Assembly: GCF_900107795.1 (NCBI RefSeq) | Contig: NZ_FNRL01000002.1 | Coordinates: 1-64,000, forward strand | Direction of reading: 5' to 3' | Origin: Chitinophaga terrae (ex Kim and Jung 2007) | Lineage (GTDB): Bacteria > Bacteroidota > Bacteroidia > Chitinophagales > Chitinophagaceae | Length of the DNA stretch: 64,000 nucleotides | Part shown: in pieces, positions 1-6,899 of the stretch | Position numbering within the stretch: the first letter of the stretch is position 1 | Layout: each line of letters begins with the position of its first letter | Notes under the pieces: generated by a model | Told to the model about the DNA's origin: nothing | The model's database searches: none | What the model saw: the letters and a program-made list of their open reading frames with translations, nothing else | Translations under genes and position numbers: made by a program

Positions 1-24
1 TGCACAAAATATCCAAAAAAAGTG

Positions 25-90
25 GACACAGCCGCTCCCCAACTGGAGCTTGACTGTGTCACAATTATCAATTATTTTTGGTGAGCGGCT
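25..90. promoter_or_regulatory. Stem-loop with a competing alternative pairing
   Basis: GACACAG (25-31) pairs with CTGTGTC (54-60), and inside it GCTCC (34-38) pairs with GGAGC (45-49), giving an interrupted hairpin. AGCCGCTC (30-37) is also perfectly complementary to GAGCGGCT (83-90), so the two folds exclude each other. A T-rich run lies between them, about 40-100 bases before the next gene. It could be the terminator of a gene left of the window, an attenuator, or the end of a mobile element. The pairing is seen; the function is inferred. Confidence 0.4.
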
Positions 91-124
91 GAAATAGTAG
101 GATAACTTTTTAAAATAGACGCTT

Positions 125-1975
125 ATGGACTTCTCTTTTCACATACAACAAGGACAGCAACTGTTAGAGAAACAGGATGCGGCATCAATCAAAAAAGCTC
201 TTGAACATTTTAAGAAAGCCAATGAAATGACAGAGGAAGAAGATATAGGAAAGCCAAAAATTCTTTATCATTTAGCTCTTGGCAACTATGTTATTGGACA
301 GATTGAGCAATCATATAAAATTGCACATAAAGCCAAAAGGAGTATTGACATAGCAATTGAGAATAGTATGTTCTCAATGAACAATATGCGTCAAATGCTT
401 GGAGAAGCAGATATTGATGCCTTAATAAGGCATATAGACGAAAAATTCCCACAGGTTGTCTTTCATATTGATACAGAGGATGAAGATTTTGATGAAAACG
501 AGCTTGATTTTTCACACCTTAACCAACTTTATCAAACAGCAGATAAAGAAGAAATTGAACCGCAATTTTCTATTGACGATTTAGATGAAGATGTCTTAAT
601 GGCAACATTTTTTGGACTTAGCAGGACAAACGATGAACTTGTTTATTTCGACAAACTAAAAGGAGATGTTTTAAGTTATGTCCAGGGGTATTTTTCATCA
701 CACATTGGCGACCAAAGTATTGCAAACAGAAGACTTGCTAATAGAATAACAAACGGAGAACCGACTGACTTTGTGGATGAAGAAAGATATATTTTAATAG
801 ACCGACTCAAACTAATTGATTTTCTCAACGAATACAAGAAGCAAACACAAGGAAAAGAGCCCTTTAACTCTTTCGTGGATTACTTTTCTGAAGAAGTTCT
901 TAAAGACTTTACTTACGATGATGACTTAACTATAGATGATTTAGCAAATAGTGCTCATATTCAAGAGAAATTTCACGAATTGTTTGGGAAAAAATATCAG
1001 AATAGAGTTATGGAATTACGGAACGACTATAGTGCTATTTTTAAAAAAACGCAAAAGGCTTTGGCACATAGTTGGATTAAACAAAAAGTCTTCAATAAAA
1101 TAAAGATTGACGAAGAACAGTTAGCTAAAATGAGTGTTGAAGAGCGGTTTCGTTTAAGAAGAAAATGCTCTGAAAATAGAGATATAAAATCACTGCTCAC
1201 TATTGTAAAGTATCATTTTATCAAAGGCTCTGCTGCAACAAACGAGAGCAACTTTCCTGAGATGTGTTATTACTATGGCAGACTACATCGAGGGGAAGAA
1301 TTACAGGAATTTTTATCCGATAAAGGCTTTTATCTTTTTATGTTGCCGGAATCCTGCAAGGAGTTAGCACAGAACTTATTAAACATCGGTTATAAATTTC
1401 CTCATTTAAACGAAAAGGAAATATCTTATCTCGAACAAAAATATTGTGACCCGAAAACCTTTGAGCTGTTTGACATCATTATGTTTGACAGCGACCAGCT
1501 TGGCCGACCAATAAAAAAGTTTGATAAAAATTCATTAACCGTAAAAAACTCAGATTTTTCAAGATACTTTTTACTAAAAGTATATGATTGTTTTTCTGAG
1601 AACGAGGAACTTAATGACGGGTACTCTGAAATGTTTGTTTACAGCAGAATAAAAAACGAGATTATACGTAAGGCATATGAAGACGTAGGATTGGGTGAGT
1701 ATTGCATTGTTCAACCCATTCTTTCAAATGAATTTTGCAATCTTATTAAGGAAAAATATGGCGATGAGTGCTCGAATTATTTTGCGAAGGCACTTTCTTC
1801 AGATGAAGACTGGGAGGATTTCAAGAATTCAGACTTTTATCTGCTTAATGCAGACAGTATTGAAGAAGTGGCAAATGATTATTTTCCCAACTCCTCAAAT
1901 GTTGAAGATGTCAAAGCGGAAGTTGCAAAATTTTGGCTCAATAAAGTAAATTCTCATGAGTATAGATTAACCTAA
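125..1975 (+). CDS. Unrecognised 616-residue protein with N-terminal TPR-like helices
   Basis: I do not recognise this family. The first ~100 residues look like tetratricopeptide-type helical pairs (KKALEHFKKANEM, then YHLALGNYVIGQIEQSYKIA). Residues ~115-160 are strongly acidic. The rest is mainly helical and charged, with many Asp, Glu, Lys, Tyr and Phe, and I find no catalytic motif. No signal peptide or membrane segment is visible, so it is probably cytoplasmic. The gene is markedly AT-rich compared with everything after 4.4 kb, which suggests acquisition by transfer. A second unrecognised gene starts 12 bases downstream on the same strand, so the two are probably co-transcribed. A protein-interaction role is plausible from the TPR-like part only. 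Confidence 0.75.
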   Translation: MDFSFHIQQGQQLLEKQDAASIKKALEHFKKANEMTEEEDIGKPKILYHLALGNYVIGQIEQSYKIAHKAKRSIDIAIENSMFSMNNMRQMLGEADIDALIRHIDEKFPQVVFHIDTEDEDFDENELDFSHLNQLYQTADKEEIEPQFSIDDLDEDVLMATFFGLSRTNDELVYFDKLKGDVLSYVQGYFSSHIGDQSIANRRLANRITNGEPTDFVDEERYILIDRLKLIDFLNEYKKQTQGKEPFNSFVDYFSEEVLKDFTYDDDLTIDDLANSAHIQEKFHELFGKKYQNRVMELRNDYSAIFKKTQKALAHSWIKQKVFNKIKIDEEQLAKMSVEERFRLRRKCSENRDIKSLLTIVKYHFIKGSAATNESNFPEMCYYYGRLHRGEELQEFLSDKGFYLFMLPESCKELAQNLLNIGYKFPHLNEKEISYLEQKYCDPKTFELFDIIMFDSDQLGRPIKKFDKNSLTVKNSDFSRYFLLKVYDCFSENEELNDGYSEMFVYSRIKNEIIRKAYEDVGLGEYCIVQPILSNEFCNLIKEKYGDECSNYFAKALSSDEDWEDFKNSDFYLLNADSIEEVANDYFPNSSNVEDVKAEVAKFWLNKVNSHEYRLT

Positions 1976-1987
1976 AATAATTTGATT

Positions 1988-2365
1988 ATGAAACTGGACT
2001 TTGTATTTAAATCTTCTGACCATATTCGCTACGAAAATGGCAGACACATATCTGGGCCTCATGGAGGCGCAAGACGAGCAGTGAAAGTTGAGCCAAATAT
2101 CAATGGAGGTGAAGGTTATACTGTTACACTTTACAATCTTGACGGTAATCACCCATTATGGCAAAACAACATTCAGATGGCACCCAAACAAATGAAAATC
2201 ATCCAGCAGACAAACGAAAAAATGGTTTTACGTGGCTATGGACACGATGCCATGGGCGGGTCATTTGCAGACTATGGGCTGACAATTAAACTCAAAAATG
2301 GAGAATTGGAAAACTGCATTTTGCATATGCACGACAGAGGAGTTGATATAGAGTACTTACCATGA
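1988..2365 (+). CDS. Unrecognised 125-residue protein
   Basis: Small protein, probably beta-rich, with a Gly/His-rich N-terminal part (GRHISGPHGGARRAVKVEP) and a repeated short pattern around GEGYTVTLYNLDG and GGSFADYGLTIKLKNGELE. No signal peptide, membrane segment or known motif is visible. I chose the ATG at 1988; an in-frame TTG two codons earlier is possible. It follows the 616-residue gene by 12 bases and shares its low GC content, so they look like one accessory transcription unit. I cannot assign a function; an accessory, immunity or effector partner of the upstream gene would be a guess. Confidence 0.65.
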   Translation: MKLDFVFKSSDHIRYENGRHISGPHGGARRAVKVEPNINGGEGYTVTLYNLDGNHPLWQNNIQMAPKQMKIIQQTNEKMVLRGYGHDAMGGSFADYGLTIKLKNGELENCILHMHDRGVDIEYLP

Positions 2366-2871
2366 CAAAAACCACAGCTAACATTGGTCAATGTTGCACA
2401 ACTGCCATTTTAAATAATTCTTAGCCACCGCCAGTCCTCCGAATAATAATACGACTTAGCCGACGCCAGTCTTCTCTTGAGATTCTATCAAATAGAATTC
2501 TCGATTGCCATCCGTTGCCGAGTGTTTTCACCGGCAATCTATTACAACCTTATTTCTGTTCATAGAGTTCACTGCGAATAAGATAAAAGCACCATCGAGA
2601 ATATGAAAACCTCTTCTGTTATCAGTTATTGATTGGAAAAATTTTCAGACTGATGGATAACAAAAAAATGTCACTTCACTAATTTTGAAACAGTATTAAC
2701 ACGATTAATATTGACATTAGTTTTTCTAAAAGCGTCCAAAAAATGATAAAATCGACGGAAAAAATTCCAGATGGGCTGAAATGTCAGCAGCTTTTAGGCC
2801 AAATTCTTAAGTTTATCATTGGAAATCAATTCGTTATTACCCATGTTTGATGTGTCCCAATATATTACTTT
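2366..2871. other. Gene-free AT-rich stretch, probably decayed DNA
   Basis: No convincing gene on either strand. It contains a 21-base imperfect direct repeat (2420-2475, listed separately), an imperfect inverted repeat around 2476-2502 (GAGATTCTA facing TAGAATTCTC), and a short open frame of about 35 codons from ~2743 that I do not consider a gene. Together with the truncated regulator that follows, this looks like remnant accessory DNA. Confidence 0.5.
2420..2475. repeat. Imperfect direct repeat, two 21-base units
   Basis: CTTAGCC..CGCCAGTC occurs at 2420-2440 and again at 2455-2475, with 17 of 21 positions identical and a 35-base period. Only two units are present. It could be a short duplication, a remnant of a recombination site or a binding-site pair. 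Confidence 0.45.
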
Positions 2872-2899
2872 CCTGGTCGTAGCGACCGCTACGACCAGG
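2872..2899. repeat. Perfect 12-bp REP-like hairpin at a truncation point
   Basis: CCTGGTCGTAGC (2872-2883), a four-base loop GACC, then GCTACGACCAGG (2888-2899) form a perfect, GC-rich palindrome inside AT-rich DNA. Its right edge coincides with the first codon of the remaining part of an XRE-type regulator. The size and shape resemble REP elements mobilised by RAYT transposases, but no transposase is in the window and this is the only copy I see, so the class is inferred. Confidence 0.6.
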
Positions 2900-3168
2900 T
2901 TACTATAGATATAATCCAGAAAGTAGCGGAGTTTTACCATATTGACCCATTAAGTCTTCTTGCTATGCCTGCCGGTAGTTTTATTGATAGTGGCAATAAT
3001 TCACCTTTTGCTATTCATGGTACTGTTACTACTACCGATGAGAAGCAGACTACTTTAATCATGAAATTAATTGAAACCCCAATAGCAATGAATAAGAAGA
3101 TAGTGGCACAACTGGAAAAGAAATCGTGCGGTATAACTGCACTAGGAGCGTTTTTTACAGTATACTGA
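2899..3168 (+). pseudogene. 3' remnant of an XRE-family HTH regulator
   Basis: From the edge of the hairpin the frame reads VTIDIIQKVAEFYHIDPLSL, then a linker, then TTDEKQ and MNKKIVAQLEKK. This matches the end of the helix-turn-helix domain plus the C-terminal tail of a common Bacteroidota XRE-type regulator (recognised by eye). The N-terminal helices, including the recognition helix, are missing. Upstream in the same frame are about 16 codons of unrelated sequence and then a stop. An ATG at 2965 exists, but translation from it would give a tail without a DNA-binding domain. I read it as a broken gene. Confidence 0.6.
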
Positions 3169-3770
3169 AACTTTCAGGCAACAACAAAAATAACGTAGAT
3201 TTTTAACCGAATTTTCGATAATATTTTCCTTAATTAGAATATAGCTTCTAATTTCTATGGGTTTAAAAATTCAAATAAGATAAGGTAACAATAATTAGTA
3301 GCTGCTTTAGTTAACTCCGATCAAAGGACATTTCCCTTTCGCTTGAACTGCCGACTTTCGTTTCTTTAACTACTTTGTTTCTCCCTATTATGAACAATTG
3401 AGATCATTTCTGATACTTGTAGTTCGTGCTTATCTAAATGGAGACTATGCCTTCATACGATTTTATATTTTCTCAAAATATAAGCAAGACTGTTTCTGTT
3501 GTTGGTGTTCCGCGTTGTTTTGTTTATAAGTGAAGGCAGGAACACACAACAACGGCGAAGGAATATAGTCGGTAGAAAGGCAAAGTCCGTTAAAGCTACG
3601 CGAGTACACAAACACCTCCCTTGCGTGTTTGTGTATATACACTCTGCTTGCGTCCTTCGCCTTCTCTAAACAAATCCCCAATCTCTTTTTGCGCAAAAAA
3701 ACGGGAAGAACCCGAAAACCCGTATAAAAAAGTAGGGAGTATTAATCATTATTTTAAAAACCTTTCAGTT
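3169..3770. other. Gene-free region upstream of the DUF6520-like gene
   Basis: No convincing coding sequence. The first half is AT-rich. The second half (3480-3720) holds a perfect hairpin at 3605-3635 and a weaker one near 3700-3725 (ACGGG facing CCCGT). The long, structured stretch is likely to be the leader and promoter region of the small gene at 3771, but no clear promoter box was identified. Confidence 0.4.
3605..3635. repeat. Perfect 11-bp hairpin
   Basis: TACACAAACAC (3605-3615) and GTGTTTGTGTA (3625-3635) pair perfectly around a nine-base loop. No T-run follows on the plus strand, so it is not a typical terminator. It lies about 135 bases before the DUF6520-like gene and may be a structured leader or a protein-binding site. 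Confidence 0.5.
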
Positions 3771-4139
3771 ATGAAAATGATTAAATCTATCCTAATTGCT
3801 ACGGCAATTGTTGCTATCGTTGGAACATTGTTTGCTTTCGCTAAAGCCGAACAACCCGCGCTTAAAGGAAGTAAACCTTTCGCGGATATTTGTTTTCAAT
3901 TTAATGGTAGTGCAAGTAACGTACATGACCCAAGTCAATACGCGACATTTACTTCAGCGCCTTCTTGTCCGACAGGAACAGATATTCCTTGCGTAGTCTG
4001 TGTTGATAATACCAATCCTAATCTTTATGATGCGGCAACAGGCAAGCCAAAGGTTGCATCTGGAACTATTTTAGGCAATGCCATAGACAATAAACTTACC
4101 AGTGGAACAGGGTTTACTATTACGTATAAACGGAACTAA
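3771..4139 (+). CDS. DUF6520-like small secreted protein
   Basis: 122 residues from the ATG at 3771. The N-terminus is a classic signal peptide: MKMIKS, a hydrophobic stretch (ILIATAIVAIVGTLFAFA), then a cut around AKAEQ. The mature part is short, with four Cys in three places (ADICFQF, APSCPTG, PCVVCVD) that could pair in the periplasm. The layout fits the small Bacteroidota exported proteins called DUF6520, of unknown function. A longer open frame runs upstream to 3621, but that part has no signal-like or conserved character. A strong terminator follows 19 bases after the stop codon, so it is probably transcribed alone. Confidence 0.75.
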   Translation: MKMIKSILIATAIVAIVGTLFAFAKAEQPALKGSKPFADICFQFNGSASNVHDPSQYATFTSAPSCPTGTDIPCVVCVDNTNPNLYDAATGKPKVASGTILGNAIDNKLTSGTGFTITYKRN

Positions 4140-4157
4140 CAAATGGGCGATTATGAG

Positions 4158-4190
4158 AAAACGGGAAGGTTAATCCTTCCCGTTTTTTTG
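4158..4190 (+). terminator. Intrinsic terminator after the DUF6520-like gene
   Basis: ACGGGAAGG (4161-4169) pairs perfectly with CCTTCCCGT (4175-4183) around a five-base loop. The stem extends through A/T pairs and is followed by a run of seven T. Confidence 0.9.
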
Positions 4191-4260
4191 TTGCCAATAC
4201 CCAACAATAAAACTAAATAAATTAGCACGAAAAAACTGGTATATTAATCCCGTTTATTTT

Positions 4261-4372
4261 ACACTCCCTTTCGCTCCTTTGCTTCTTAAAATAGTCTCTT
4301 CTCCCTTTGCTTTCTTATTTCCCTTAAAAAAATTCCTTACGCCTCTTTGCCCCTTTGCCTCTTTGCGTGAAA
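4261..4372 (-). repeat. CACGCAAAG repeat, copy A (half element) at the ridA stop codon
   Basis: Read on the minus strand, TTTCACGCAAAG begins at the base immediately after the ridA stop codon. It is followed by GCAAAG-type units and the TTAAGGGAAATAAGAAAGC core shared with the other copies. Unlike the four copies further right, the opposite inverted arm is missing; the next units continue in the same orientation. It lies at the border between the AT-rich accessory stretch and the housekeeping region. Confidence 0.7.
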
Positions 4373-4753
4373 CTATTTCACCGCGATTACGGAGATTTCC
4401 ACGTTCACTCCTTTAGGCAGTGCCGCTACCTGTACGGTTTCGCGGGCAGGGAAGTCGCTTGTGAAATAGGTGCCGTATACTTCATTTACCTGTGGAAAGG
4501 TTTTCATGTCTGTCAGGAAGATAGTGGTTTTAACTACGTCACCGAAGCCCATGCCGGCTGCTTCAAGGATTGCCTGCAGGTTTTTCATTACCTGGTGAGT
4601 AGCCGCTTCGATACCCGTTTCTACGAGGTTGCCGGTGGCAGGGTCGATAGGGATCTGGCCGGATACATAAAGTGTATTGCCTGCCAGGACAGATTGGTTG
4701 TAAGGTCCGATAGGAGCGGGGGCATTGGTTGTGTTAATGATTTTCTTTTCCAT
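4373..4753 (-). CDS. ridA: RidA family reactive-intermediate deaminase
   Basis: 126 residues, the usual length of the RidA (YjgF/YER057c/UK114) family. RidA hydrolyses reactive enamines and imines released by PLP enzymes such as threonine dehydratase, protecting other PLP enzymes in the cytoplasm. The family pattern is clear: APAPIGPYNQSVLAGNTLYVSGQI near the start begins as PAPIGPYNQSV, GNLVETGIEAATHQVMKNL follows, and the C-terminal block has the conserved Arg (FPARETVQVAALP). The trimer-interface and active-site elements appear intact. It is transcribed alone on the minus strand; a repeat element starts directly at its stop codon. Confidence 0.93.
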   Translation of the reverse strand: MEKKIINTTNAPAPIGPYNQSVLAGNTLYVSGQIPIDPATGNLVETGIEAATHQVMKNLQAILEAAGMGFGDVVKTTIFLTDMKTFPQVNEVYGTYFTSDFPARETVQVAALPKGVNVEISVIAVK

Positions 4754-4853
4754 ATAAAACGAAGTCTTGTTTTAAATTGATCGCCACAAAGATACGGTTG
4801 TTGATTGCGCAATAATTAATGATTCTTTATTAGGTTTGCCAAAATTTTATGCT

Positions 4854-5519
4854 ATGAACATCCTGGTGATAGCAGATGCTCAGCGGTATGATGAGTTAAT
4901 GGAGAAAGGAATAGCCAAACATCATCAGATCCAGTGGAAAACAAGCCTGGAAGAAGTGAAGATGCTGAATGTTTTTGACCTGGTTATTGATATGTTGTTC
5001 GACGACCGTACAGAGCATGCGCTGGTGTATGCAAAGAATCCTTCTATTCCTGTATTGGCGGGGATAGTAAAAACTTCTTTGGCTGAACTGATGAGCCAAT
5101 ACGCTTTTGAGCAGGGTTTTAATATTATGGGTTGCAACTTTCTGCCGGGGATGATCAACATGCCGGTGATGGAGGTTTCGGTTCTGGAAGAAGCGCAGCA
5201 GTTGACGTTATCCAACATCATGTACGACCTGGGTTGGGAATACCTGCTGGTAGCGGATAGCGTGGGATTGGTTACCCCGAGGGTCGTTTGCATGATCATC
5301 AATGAAGCTTACCTGGCAGCAGAAGAAGGTACTGCATCGCAGGAGGATATTGATACCTCCATGAGGCTTGGAACTAATTATCCTTACGGGCCGTTCGAAT
5401 GGAGTGAAAGGATGGGCGTACGACATGTTTATGAAGTGTTGAAAGCAATCCAGGAAGCAACGGGCGACAGCCGCTATACAGTGGCTGCATCATTACAAAC
5501 AGCATACGAAGCAATTTAA
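4854..5519 (+). CDS. 3-hydroxyacyl-CoA dehydrogenase-like protein with a degenerate NAD domain
   Basis: 221 residues from the ATG at 4854. The C-terminal ~80 residues match the 3-hydroxyacyl-CoA dehydrogenase C-terminal domain: DSVGLVTPRVVCMIINEA, then GTASQEDIDTSMRLGTNYP and GPFEW. The N-terminal half has the length of a shortened Rossmann domain (MNILVIADAQRYDEL) but no GxGxxG dinucleotide-binding motif, and the catalytic His of the family is not evident. It is probably not an ordinary beta-oxidation enzyme; a CoA-ligand binding or regulatory role is possible. Its stop codon is one base before the tsaB start, so the two are surely co-transcribed. Confidence 0.8.
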   Translation: MNILVIADAQRYDELMEKGIAKHHQIQWKTSLEEVKMLNVFDLVIDMLFDDRTEHALVYAKNPSIPVLAGIVKTSLAELMSQYAFEQGFNIMGCNFLPGMINMPVMEVSVLEEAQQLTLSNIMYDLGWEYLLVADSVGLVTPRVVCMIINEAYLAAEEGTASQEDIDTSMRLGTNYPYGPFEWSERMGVRHVYEVLKAIQEATGDSRYTVAASLQTAYEAI

Positions 5520-5520
5520 C

Positions 5521-6207
5521 ATGGTAATACTGAATATAGATACTGCAACAACAATAGGATCTGTGAGTCTTGCGATCGATGGCAAGGCTGTGCAAACGTT
5601 AACCAACAACAAACAACAGGATCATGCTGCTTCCATTGTTGGATTTGTTCAGGCGTTGATGAAGGAAAACAATATAACGCCTTCGCAGATCGACGCTATT
5701 GCAGTAAGCGCCGGCCCGGGCTCATATACAGGATTACGTGTAGGCGTTGCCACCGCAAAAGGTTTATGTTATGCATGGAATAAACCTTTAATTGCTGTAT
5801 CCACACTGCAGTTGATGGCAGCAGGTTTATACGCCGGGGTGCAGGACAATGAAGCCTGGTATTGCCCCATGATAGATGCACGAAGACAAGAAGTTTTTAC
5901 CGCCATATATGATAATAGTTTAAAAGAAGTGTTGCCTCCCCAGGCTATGATCTTAACCCCGGAAAGTTTCATTTCGCAGCTGGATCAGAAGAAGATTTTC
6001 TTTTTTGGAGATGGCAGTCCGAAGTGGGAACTGATGTTATCTTCACATAAAAATGCTATTTTTGCTAAATATGTGATAAGTGCTGCACACATGTCGGCGC
6101 TTTCAGCGAAGTTTTACACTGAAAAACAATTCGTTGATCTCGCATACTTTAGTCCTTTTTACCTGAAGCAATTCTATACCCCGAAAAGCCCTAACACGAA
6201 CGTTTGA
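5521..6207 (+). CDS. tsaB: tRNA threonylcarbamoyladenosine biosynthesis protein TsaB
   Basis: 228 residues, typical for TsaB. It has the ASKHA-fold start (ILNIDTATTIGSVSLAIDG), the DHAASI segment and the conserved SAGPGSYTGLRVGVATAKGL block. TsaB is the scaffold partner that, with TsaD and TsaE, transfers the threonylcarbamoyl group to A37 of ANN-decoding tRNAs. The gene starts one base after the stop codon of the dehydrogenase-like gene, implying translational coupling. No terminator is obvious after it; the region to 6405 holds the promoter of the next gene. Confidence 0.93.
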   Translation: MVILNIDTATTIGSVSLAIDGKAVQTLTNNKQQDHAASIVGFVQALMKENNITPSQIDAIAVSAGPGSYTGLRVGVATAKGLCYAWNKPLIAVSTLQLMAAGLYAGVQDNEAWYCPMIDARRQEVFTAIYDNSLKEVLPPQAMILTPESFISQLDQKKIFFFGDGSPKWELMLSSHKNAIFAKYVISAAHMSALSAKFYTEKQFVDLAYFSPFYLKQFYTPKSPNTNV

Positions 6208-6307
6208 TTTGTCACAGGATTGTCAAATTACATCTATTTTGCAAGTATCTGGGGGATATATATGATAAAATAAGGTATGGAAATTTTTTTTATTGTGATA
6301 GATATTA

Positions 6308-6315
6308 TATTTTTG
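6308..6315 (+). promoter_or_regulatory. Candidate Bacteroidota -7 box for the ArsR gene
   Basis: TATTTTTG fits the TAnnTTTG -7 consensus of Bacteroidota and lies ~90 bases before the ArsR start. The -33 region is only a T-run (6284-6290), so support is partial. Confidence 0.35.
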
Positions 6316-6405
6316 TATAAATCGATAACCGCAATTGTTCTCTAACTGTTTGCGAGTACTGTCCGTTGATCCCTTTCATTTCATCATTTTTTAAACTATT
6401 ATGCG

Positions 6406-6765
6406 ATGGAAAAAACATTATTAACTACCTCTTCTAATACTCTTATTATTTCTAGAGGTACCAATGAAAAAGACCAGATCAAATTGGATTACATTGCCGT
6501 GAAGAAAGCTGCTATGGTTCTGCGAGCTATCAACCATAAGCTGCGCCAGCAAATGATAAAATTGCTGGAAGACCACAAAAAAATGACCGTAACTGAAATT
6601 TACGTCAAATTGCGTCTGGAACAATCGGTAGCATCGCAACATCTCGCTATTTTAAGGCGGGCTGGCATTGTAATTACAGAAAGAGATGGTAAGTTCATTC
6701 ACTACACCATTAACAAGCAACGTATTGCTGAAGTGGCGAAGTTCGTGGAAGAACTTGTTGGTTAA
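6406..6765 (+). CDS. ArsR/SmtB-type winged-helix regulator without cysteines
   Basis: 119 residues. The winged helix-turn-helix runs from about residue 35 (RAINHKLRQQMIKLLE) through the recognition helix (EQSVASQHLAILRRAG) to the wing (ITERDGKFIHYTIN). The first ~30 residues are an extra N-terminal arm. There is no Cys at all, so the metal-thiolate and persulfide-sensing modes known for ArsR, CadC or BigR/SqrR relatives cannot apply; any signal must be read another way. It stands alone between its own promoter region and a strong terminator. The next gene is a persulfide dioxygenase-like enzyme, but the terminator separates them. Confidence 0.88.
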   Translation: MEKTLLTTSSNTLIISRGTNEKDQIKLDYIAVKKAAMVLRAINHKLRQQMIKLLEDHKKMTVTEIYVKLRLEQSVASQHLAILRRAGIVITERDGKFIHYTINKQRIAEVAKFVEELVG

Positions 6766-6802
6766 TAACATTAATCGCCGTACTTGGGTACGAAAACGAT
6801 AT

Positions 6803-6831
6803 AAAAAAGTAGCCGAACCGGCTACTTTTTT
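6803..6831 (+). terminator. Intrinsic terminator after the ArsR gene
   Basis: AAAAAAGTAGCC and GGCTACTTTTTT form a perfect 12-bp stem around a five-base loop, ending in a T-run. The A-run on the left arm makes it likely to work in both directions. Confidence 0.9.
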
Positions 6832-6876
6832 ATTTTTATATAGATTTTATCCATGAGGAGACCATTGCAGAAGTTG

Positions 6877-6884
6877 TAAATTTG
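6877..6884 (+). promoter_or_regulatory. Candidate -7 box for the MBL-rhodanese gene
   Basis: TAAATTTG fits the TAnnTTTG consensus exactly and ends 15 bases before the ATG at 6900. I find no good -33 box. If used, the leader would be very short. Confidence 0.4.
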
Positions 6885-6899
6885 TAAAAATCAAAAACC

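Noticed and set aside
2420..2475. CRISPR or integron attC-like array
   Set aside because: Only two imperfect units, no spacers of regular length, no cas or integrase genes nearby.
2965..3168. 67-codon open frame as an independent small gene
   Set aside because: The homology to an XRE regulator begins upstream of its ATG and at the hairpin edge, so it is the tail of a broken gene rather than a gene of its own.
3621..3770. Longer N-terminus for the DUF6520-like protein
   Set aside because: The extra 50 residues are basic and irregular and sit before a good signal peptide; the region contains hairpins instead.
2366..3770. tRNA or other structured RNA gene in the long gene-free stretch
   Set aside because: No cloverleaf, no T-loop GTTCRA context in the right frame of stems, and no family RNA recognised.
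6406..6765. ArsR protein as a persulfide or metal-thiolate sensor of the BigR/SqrR type
   Set aside because: It contains no cysteine at all.
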